From Callipepla californica brunnescens (lineage: Eukaryota > Chordata > Aves > Galliformes > Odontophoridae): 64,000 bases of DNA. Positions 10,024-64,000 of this stretch are shown here, one piece after another (within the stretch, counting starts at the first letter, position 1; each line of letters begins with the position of its first letter). The translations under genes were made by a program, and so were the position numbers. The notes under the pieces were generated by a model. The model searched no databases. It was not told the DNA's origin and worked only from the letters and a program-made list of their open reading frames with translations. The stretch spans positions 36,709,502 to 36,773,501 of the forward strand of contig JALIRH010000004.1 in NCBI GenBank assembly GCA_023055505.1, given 5' to 3'.

Positions 10024-13000
10024 CTAATATGAGAGAATAGCTACTTTGATTCTGAAAACACAACACAAAGCCCAGGTAGCAGCAAGTAAAGGGCACACAG
10101 AGCTATGGAAGGAACTACCACTACTACTGAACAGCACCAACAGTGCACAGAAGTACAGAAAACCAATTTTATCCATGCAGTTTGTGCCAGTGTTCATGCT
10201 TGGTGGGAGTCAGATACATAGTGCCTATGGGAGAGCAATGGCAAAGCTAATAAATGACTTCGGATATTATATGAAGAACTGTTATTTCCTCACAGCTGGC
10301 TCATCATCCTGCAGAGGACCGAAAATAACTACAGCCCTCCTAAATCTCCTTTTCAGAACCAAGCAGTGCAATACTCACTCCAGTAATCTACATCTTAATC
10401 ATTCACCTCCTGCTCAGGCCAACCGAGAACAGCTGACGACGGCACTGTGTGAAAGCTCCATGGAAGCTGCAGTTGCAATAAGCACCTGGGATAGCCACAT
10501 TTGTCCCCTGGGGAAGAAGAATTCACGTTATGAAAGACTGATAAAGCACGAACGCTGCTACTCCTGTAGTTTAACTTGATCAGTTCTCCTGGGCCTGCTT
10601 TGAGGTTGAAAAGGTGCAACACAATTCTAAGACTGTGGGAAATCAGAGAAGACCTCGAGTCTCAGGCAAACTGTGGGGGCTGCACTCAGTGCCATTCAGC
10701 TCCTGGCAATACTCGAGCATAAAGAGGAGCTAACTATGGTGGGACTCGACTCAAACACATCTTTGAAACACAGGATCAAAAGCAGCCAATTTGTTTTTCT
10801 ATGTAGATATTTTGCTTTCTTTTAAATAAGCTCCAACACCACATCTGTGCCCAAAGGAAAGGCAAAGTGAAAGTAAGTAGAAGACAAAACTGCTTTGAAG
10901 GGACTTGAGGTTATTCCACAGCAAGCAATTGAAACAAAAAAACTCTGGGTTTTGGCTTCTGAAAAAGAGAAATCCAGACACACGCTGCCTCCCATGTACC
11001 AAACTCAGCTGTCCTCTAGCAGGTTCAGAATAGTTCAGACTGTTGTGCAGAAGTCTGATGTCTCTCATCAGGAGTTGCTACAGATAAAAGCCAGCCCTGC
11101 CATCTCAGTAGCACCTGAGCTGAGTTAGGATTTTTAAGGTAAAGCTTACCTTAACTTTGTATTTCCTTATTTTGTAATCACTGCACCAATTTGTTCCTAC
11201 TGCTAGGTATTTACGGGCCTACATTCCACACCTCTCCTCTGCTTCACCGTACCTACATTTGGAGGTGTAAGGCAACCTCTGCAGGACTGTTCAGCCCACG
11301 AGTGCCTCACATTGCTCCCTGCACACCCATGGCCTCTGATGGAGGCTGCCTGGCAAGGTTTCCAAAGTATAATGTTTCTTTGGTTCAATAATTTTTGCTT
11401 AGAGAAAGCAATTAAGCCCATTTGCACTGGAAACTAAAACGTGGATAAAACCAGAAGAGGCCTATCAAGACAAATCCATTCGTGGTTTATGTGGGAAAGA
11501 TAAATAGCATTTTAAATAGAACTTTAAACTCTTTTACCTGAGCTCTCAAAATCACAAAGCATTTTTCCATCGACACTGTTCTGTTACCAACGCGCACACA
11601 CTGCAACAGTGCTAACTGGCATTAGCTGTGCTCAACGGTTGTCCCATAGGCAGAGGAGTGGAAAGAGCAACAAATAAACATCTGCACCTCCCCCAGACCA
11701 GCAGTGTTGCCAGCAGCCTTTCCCTGAGCATTGTGTACGTAACACTACTGTTCTCCAGTCCTCCAGCCCCACAAGCCACCCCTGAAGACGTGCCATCTCA
11801 AACAAGACATTCGTTCCTTGATAGAGCTGCTCTCCATCCACCTCTAGTGCCAGTCCTTCGCTCTCGCCTTTGCCTACCCATGAGCTTTCCTTCCTTTGCT
11901 TCCCTCTTCCTTTTCTCTGGGTTTGTATTACTGGCTTTCAATTGCTGTTTCCTCCATAGCTTAAAAAGTATATGAAATTATGACAGTTGCCTATTGTCAC
12001 CATGTCAACTATTTTTTTCTTCACACCATGGGGAGAAAAGAATGCCTCCCGCACCTTTTCTTTTTTCCTCCTCCTTTTTCTTAAGGTGATTTCATTGGAT
12101 TAGCACTTGACTGAGTTAACAGTACATCAGAGTTATGACTGTTACGCTGCAAGTAAAACTGAGAAGGGGATGGTAAGCAATTCAAGCTTCAAACAGACTG
12201 GGGAAAAAACAAACACACCCACTTATTATACTTTACTAAGGAATGATTTTGGCAAGGTAACCTATTGTGGCTCTCATGCATATTATACACCTAAAACTTT
12301 TTATTTCCCTCCTGAAACGAGATTTGCAGAAGTCTGAAGCCAAAGTCAGCTGAAGATCAGAAGTCAGAGAGAACCAAAGAAATGGTTTTGGTCTGACCAC
12401 GCCACAGTGAGCGGTATAAAGAGTGCATAGTAGGCTTTGGCAAGCTCACATATCTATATGAGCAAAGACTGAATGGTGCCGTGAACTACAGGAGAACAGA
12501 ACAGACTGCAAGGAAGCGTAAGCAAACTGTCAGAACAATGCTGTGCAAATGCAACGCAGCGACCAATGCTAAAATCACAGACGTGACGATTTATTCTGAC
12601 TTCCCTTACTGCAGAGTCTACAGGATGATTCACTTCGTCCAAAATACTGACCAAACAACCTTTGTCTGTGCTAACATTTGTTTATGCTACCAGAATGAAA
12701 AGAATCTTTAAAGATTAAGGCTTGTCACACCTGTGACACTGATAATGAAATAGGGGAATATGTCATCTTGCCTACATACGAACTGTACTTGAAACCAAGA
12801 TCCTTAGGCTGTCCCACTACGACACCACACAGAGCAAGGTGCAATGTATCAAGACTCCCAAGTACAGACCTAGAGTGAAATTCACCTGCAAATGGAGAAC
12901 TGAACTCTGTTGGATGCAATCTAGAAAGCAGGTGAGGTGCAGGGATTGCTGAAGGAAGGACACATTTGCCTTGGCAAACTTGGAAGTCAGAGAAGGAAAT

Positions 13001-13644
13001 AGGCAGCAGCCAAGAGAACTGGATCACAGGTTTAAACTAAGCCACTCTGAATGCTGCCAAAATTCTGCTCTAGCTATTGAAGTCCTTTCCTTTGCTCCCA
13101 GATCCAGGAGATAAGCCATGCCCGTTTTCTTTCTAATGGTGCAATTCCAAGTCAGCATTAACATGACTTGTGCAAAGTTCAAAACTTGATACTGAGCCAA
13201 ACAGAAGTTGCTCTGAAGCTTTCCTTCAACTACCATCAATAAAACCAAGTTTTAAAGTAGCTTTAACTGTTTCAAGCACCTTCTTTCATCTCTGATTTCA
13301 TACAATCTATTGCCTTCTCTATCAAAACCTGAAATTGTATACCACTACCCCCTCAAGAATGAGAAACTGAAGATTTCAGATTTCATGTCTAAATGACTCA
13401 ATGCATTTGGCTTATTAGTTCTCTCTACCCTAAACCGGGTCCCTCGGTTCCTGAACTATGATAATTTTCAGTTCTAAATGTATTTAACTTTTGTTTGTTC
13501 TTAGGAGTTTGATTTGCCTTCTCCCATTCTCTCCTTTTTTATTTTTTCTTAAACATATCTAAATAACTTTCAAGAGCATATTTTTCTTTAAGTGAAATTA
13601 CATTTTGTTCATTTTTCCTTCTTTCAAGAGACCTCAAAACATGC

Positions 13645-13735
13645 CTGAACTTTTGGCTAGCCCTGAAGCGGTCAGGCAAATGGAGCAGATGGTCTTTGCA
13701 GGTCCCTTCTAGCCGACTGTTCTGTACTGCTGACT
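13645..13735 (+). mobile_element. Old CR1 3'-tail fragment
   Basis: The stretch AAGCGGTCAGGCAAATGGAG, followed by a GATGGTCTTTGCAGGTCCC-like block, resembles the 3' end of bird CR1 LINEs. The terminal octamers are decayed (TGTTCTGTA). It is short and diverged, so the family call is tentative. Confidence 0.45.
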
Positions 13736-15680
13736 TTACAGATTCCAAAGATATGTGTTTGCTGATAACCACAAAGAGACTCAGAAAGACAATTAAGCTA
13801 GAAAATTAATCCATTACAAGCATGCAAAGAAGTTCTGCTCCCACTTTCCTTGCACTGCACAATCACATAAAGGCTTTCCTCTGTTCTTGATCAAGAGCTG
13901 TAATGCCTCTAACTGTCTCTGTTTGCAAGCACAAGGCTGTGAGCAATCGCTCTGCATTCCAGCTTCCTGTTTGATGCACCATATGAGGTCACATCAGCCT
14001 CTGCCTTCTGAGAACCAGCTACAAGGTCCCATTGTCCACTGACACGGACAGCCTGCTGCCCTCTGCAGGGCTTCAAGCACCAATCTGGGTGGCAACAGAT
14101 AGCAAGTTACTACAGTAGCACTTAATGTAAACAGCAAATGAGGCACAATAACAAGCACCACCACAAAGACCAGAAACCCCGCAAAGCTGCCATCCTGAAG
14201 CATGCCTGCAGCCAGCTGACTGCACAGAACATTCTCCAAGTGGTCCTCAAGAATAAGCCTGCAACCCAGGCTGTACTCACTCCTCTCCTCACCATTCTTG
14301 ACCACTCCCTGCTGGCTGGCTGACCACATTTTGCCATGCAAACCCCTGAGCGGTTTGTCAGGGAAGATACCAGCTGCCAAGTTGGCTGCAACAGGCGGAA
14401 CAAGGCTGGTAGCTTTGTTTCACTACAGCTTCCAGCCCCTGCCCCAGCTCTCAGCCCTTTACACTTTCAGTAAGGTTCAGAAGAGAATGAAGAAACAGGG
14501 AGAGCTGGAGCTCGGACTGTTCCACTGCCGCTCTCAGTCTTGCCCTGTTGCAATCCACCCATCAGCTCTTTGCAGGTACTCCACCACCTGTGTGGCATTT
14601 GAGATTTCTCAGGACAAGAGCACCAATGACAAATTATCAGTGGAGAGGCACAGTTAGATTAACAGAGGGGGAGGAGAAGAGGACGCAATCAATGATGATA
14701 CTACAAGGATAAGGAACAAAACTCGATGGTCCACATATGTTTAACATCAAATGAAGGCCTACAGAAGATCCTAAGGATGCGAGATACTGAGCCTAGGATT
14801 CTGAGGGGAAAACTCATAAGAGGGAGAAAATGGACTTAGTTCTATCAGTCTGTGTTGGACAGACTATGAAGGAGCTCTTAACAGCCATCCAACTCAAACT
14901 GATACAAGGCAGTCTTAAAATAGAGGCAGGACAAAATCTTACTTCAAGTCAAGTAGTCCTTCACAGATGTGTTTAAACAGGAAACAATTACAGCTATCAC
15001 AGCAAACTATAATTGATTTCTCTGGCCAAGATTTAAATGTCCGTTAACAGTTTTCACACAAAACAGGCAGAGAGGCAACAAGGTTATGGTACAAATCAGG
15101 TCTAATCTCATTTCTCAGATGCAATTCCCCTACAATCAAAAATGTTACAGCTAAAATTTCCCTCTACACTCACGGACCACATTCACAGCGTATTTGATCC
15201 TGCAGAACAGCAACTGCATGACTGGCAAGACTTTGCTAAGAAGCATCAAGCCAAGAAATCTGGCGATAGTTTAGTTCATCAACTTCTTTAAAATAAATAT
15301 TTCTTGTATCTTGATACATAAAATACATAATCTGAGACTGTGAGGCAAGTAGCTTTGTTGAGTATATAACAAACATTTTTGGACCGAGGAGAGCACGAAA
15401 GTCTGGCTCATTAACATTTTTCTCCTCCTCTTCTACATTTAAACCCTCACATTCCTTCTAGAACCACCACACACGAGATCCTTACAAGAAATGAGGTCTT
15501 ATGCCTCTATCTGGCATAAGAGAATGCAAGAGGGAAATTACATCAAATCTACTGACTGATCTAAACAAATGGCATCATTAAAGTAACACTGACTTACACA
15601 GACTAAAAGGACTTCATTTTCCTATCCGAATACAATTGCTAGTAGTGCTGATAATTAGTTACTTCTGTTCCCTTCCTTGT

Positions 15681-15712
15681 TGCATGAAAAAATAACTGCA
15701 TGAAAAAATAAC
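15681..15712. repeat. Two tandem copies of a 16-bp unit
   Basis: TGCATGAAAAAATAAC occurs twice head to tail with no mismatch, then a partial third copy (TGCA). It looks like a recent slippage duplication in the EML5 3' region. Confidence 0.8.
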
Positions 15713-16222
15713 TGCACTGTTTAAAAAACAGGTTCAGTCTGTAGCACACTGCTATGATATGACTTAGACAAACAGCTGATGAAATCTTCCTCACTTGTAC
15801 CCCAATTATCGTTTTCAGGTTATCACCATCACTAAAATGCCTTTTTTTCCACCTCAGCTGTGTTGCAGGATAGAATAAATGCACTTCTTCAAGGGTGACA
15901 GCAGGTCCACTTAAAGAAGCATATGATTGGATGTATTTTACAATCAGTAGACATTATCCCAGCTAGCTAGTCCCAACTCTGTTAAAAAGTTAAAATGCAC
16001 AAAATATAGAGTTCGGAAATTTCATATTCCCTCTGAATTCCCCTATGATGCTGAGAAAATAATTCATATTGCTATGAAATTCTATTTTTGCAACTGGTGA
16101 TATCCCAAGCCTTATCAATTACGAAGGTTACAAAATTCTCACCCTAGTCCACGTTTCCAGCACAGAGGCTAGCAGCCCAGTCGAGTAGCACAGCAGTAAT
16201 CTCTCTTCCACTGAGAACAACT

Positions 16223-16228
16223 TTTATT
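16223..16228 (-). terminator. Candidate proximal poly(A) signal AATAAA for EML5
   Basis: On the minus strand GTGAATAAAAGTTGTTCTC: a canonical hexamer followed at once by a U/GU-rich stretch, about 0.8 kb after the stop. It is a good candidate for a short 3' UTR isoform. Another AATAAA lies at 16524-16529 with weaker downstream context. Confidence 0.5.
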
Positions 16229-17010
16229 CACAAGGCAAAACTTGGAGTTAGACGTTTAGGTTGTGGGCAAGGCACTCACAATGTGAGCAAATCTGGTTTT
16301 GCTCACAAAACTAATTTAATGTTTAAGTGCAACAAAAACACTAAATTAGCCATGAAGATCATGCATATCCAGCAGCTTTCACCAGACATGATTGCGACCC
16401 AGGCCTCTAAATACAGAAATATTTAAGCCCTAAAGAATCGGCTGTCTTATTTTCTGCTTCATCAAATGACATTTCCTTTTGTTCAGTCATAGAAATATAA
16501 TTTGCCATTATAATAAGTAAACATTTATTAAAATACTATATATTTAATATACGGTTTCTTCAGTAATAAAATATGGAATACTCTTTTTTTCAACGATATT
16601 CAGAACCCAAAACTTAATGCAGAAACATTCATGCTCAGAATAGATCAATGTACAGTACGAGATTAGAAATAACATCTCTTGATTAAAAACCCAGGGCCTT
16701 ACTGTGATACTGTACATTGACTAACAATTCCCTTTTTCCTCTTATACATGTTTTTCATTTTCAACATCTGGCAGTGAGTGAAATACAAACCCGGATTACA
16801 GAAGTAAATCTAATGGCCTCAGCATATTTCTTACAGTCTATCCTTCTGACAGACTCGAGATATTTGTCTTTCAGAGACAGATTACTCTGTGTCTTGGATC
16901 AGCACCATTTCATAAGCATGCAGGGCACAGTAGAATATCACATCTCAATCCTGGGTATTTCATGCCTGGTACTTCACGTAGCATTGTCTTTGCAAGTCTC
17001 CGTGTCTCCC

Positions 17011-64000
<46,990 letters not shown>

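Larger units (their letters stand above)
8938..17010 (-). other. EML5: Presumed EML5 3' UTR / downstream region (no protein gene)
   Basis: Eight kilobases after the EML5 stop with no exon-like block on either strand. Contents seen are AATAAA signals (minus) at 16524-16529, 16223-16228 and 8932-8937, an old CR1 tail near 13.65 kb, a tandem 16-bp duplication at 15681-15712 and a T/G-rich tract at 9987-10023. Whether the transcript ends near 16.2 kb or reads through to 8.9 kb cannot be decided from sequence alone. A 177-codon plus-strand open frame (10046-10579) is treated as chance. Confidence 0.45.

Noticed and set aside
11191..11391. Plus-strand TYIWRCK-like text resembling the EML C-terminal WKC motif
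   Set aside because: Wrong strand and no splice context; the true terminal exon was found at 17011-17047.
14122..14403. Overlapping 93- and 128-codon minus-strand open frames with hydrophobic stretches
   Set aside because: They overlap each other in different frames within the presumed EML5 3' UTR, without family resemblance or splice signals.

Overview
The window looks like galliform bird DNA, most likely chicken. Two vertebrate genes with large introns can be recognised exon by exon. The repeats are bird-typical: CR1 LINE tails ending in ATTCTATG octamers, a Galluhop-like mariner relic and a solo endogenous-retrovirus LTR. No prokaryotic features (operons, ribosome binding sites, CRISPR) are present. 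All exon borders below were placed by eye, using GT/AG signals and codon-phase continuity.

Left part (1 to about 8.4 kb, + strand): the 3' half of ZC3H14, a nuclear poly(A)-binding CCCH zinc-finger protein (MSUT2/Nab2 family). Nine coding exons run from 94 to the stop codon at 8145-8147. They join in one frame of 359 codons and end in five CCCH fingers. An ATTAAA poly(A) signal at 8398 follows. A 565-bp solo LTR (3031-3595) with perfect 5-bp target duplications lies in one intron.

Middle (about 8.4 to 17 kb): the two genes converge tail to tail. Minus-strand poly(A) candidates at 16223, 16524 and 8932 suggest that EML5 has a long 3' UTR, up to about 8 kb, with only about 0.5 kb between the two transcript ends. 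No protein gene is supported here.

Right part (17.0 to 64 kb, - strand): the 3' two thirds of EML5, a microtubule-associated EMAP-like WD40 protein. Twenty-nine coding exons, the first cut by the window edge, join without a frame break into 1272 codons. They cover most of EMAP repeat 2, an acidic-then-basic linker, and all of repeat 3 (HELP motif plus WD40 propellers). The exons include a 21-nt in-frame microexon with an upstream UGC motif, and a last exon coding only 11 residues and the stop. The largest intron (33184-46061) falls at the linker between repeats 2 and 3.

The introns hold CR1 fragments in both orientations, the mariner relic, simple repeats and a 126-bp near-perfect foldback element. 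The foldback has its own 5-bp target duplication, and its arms match the end of the LTR in ZC3H14. The foldback and the microexon are the most interesting observations. I found no evidence of a wholly new multi-gene system in this window.
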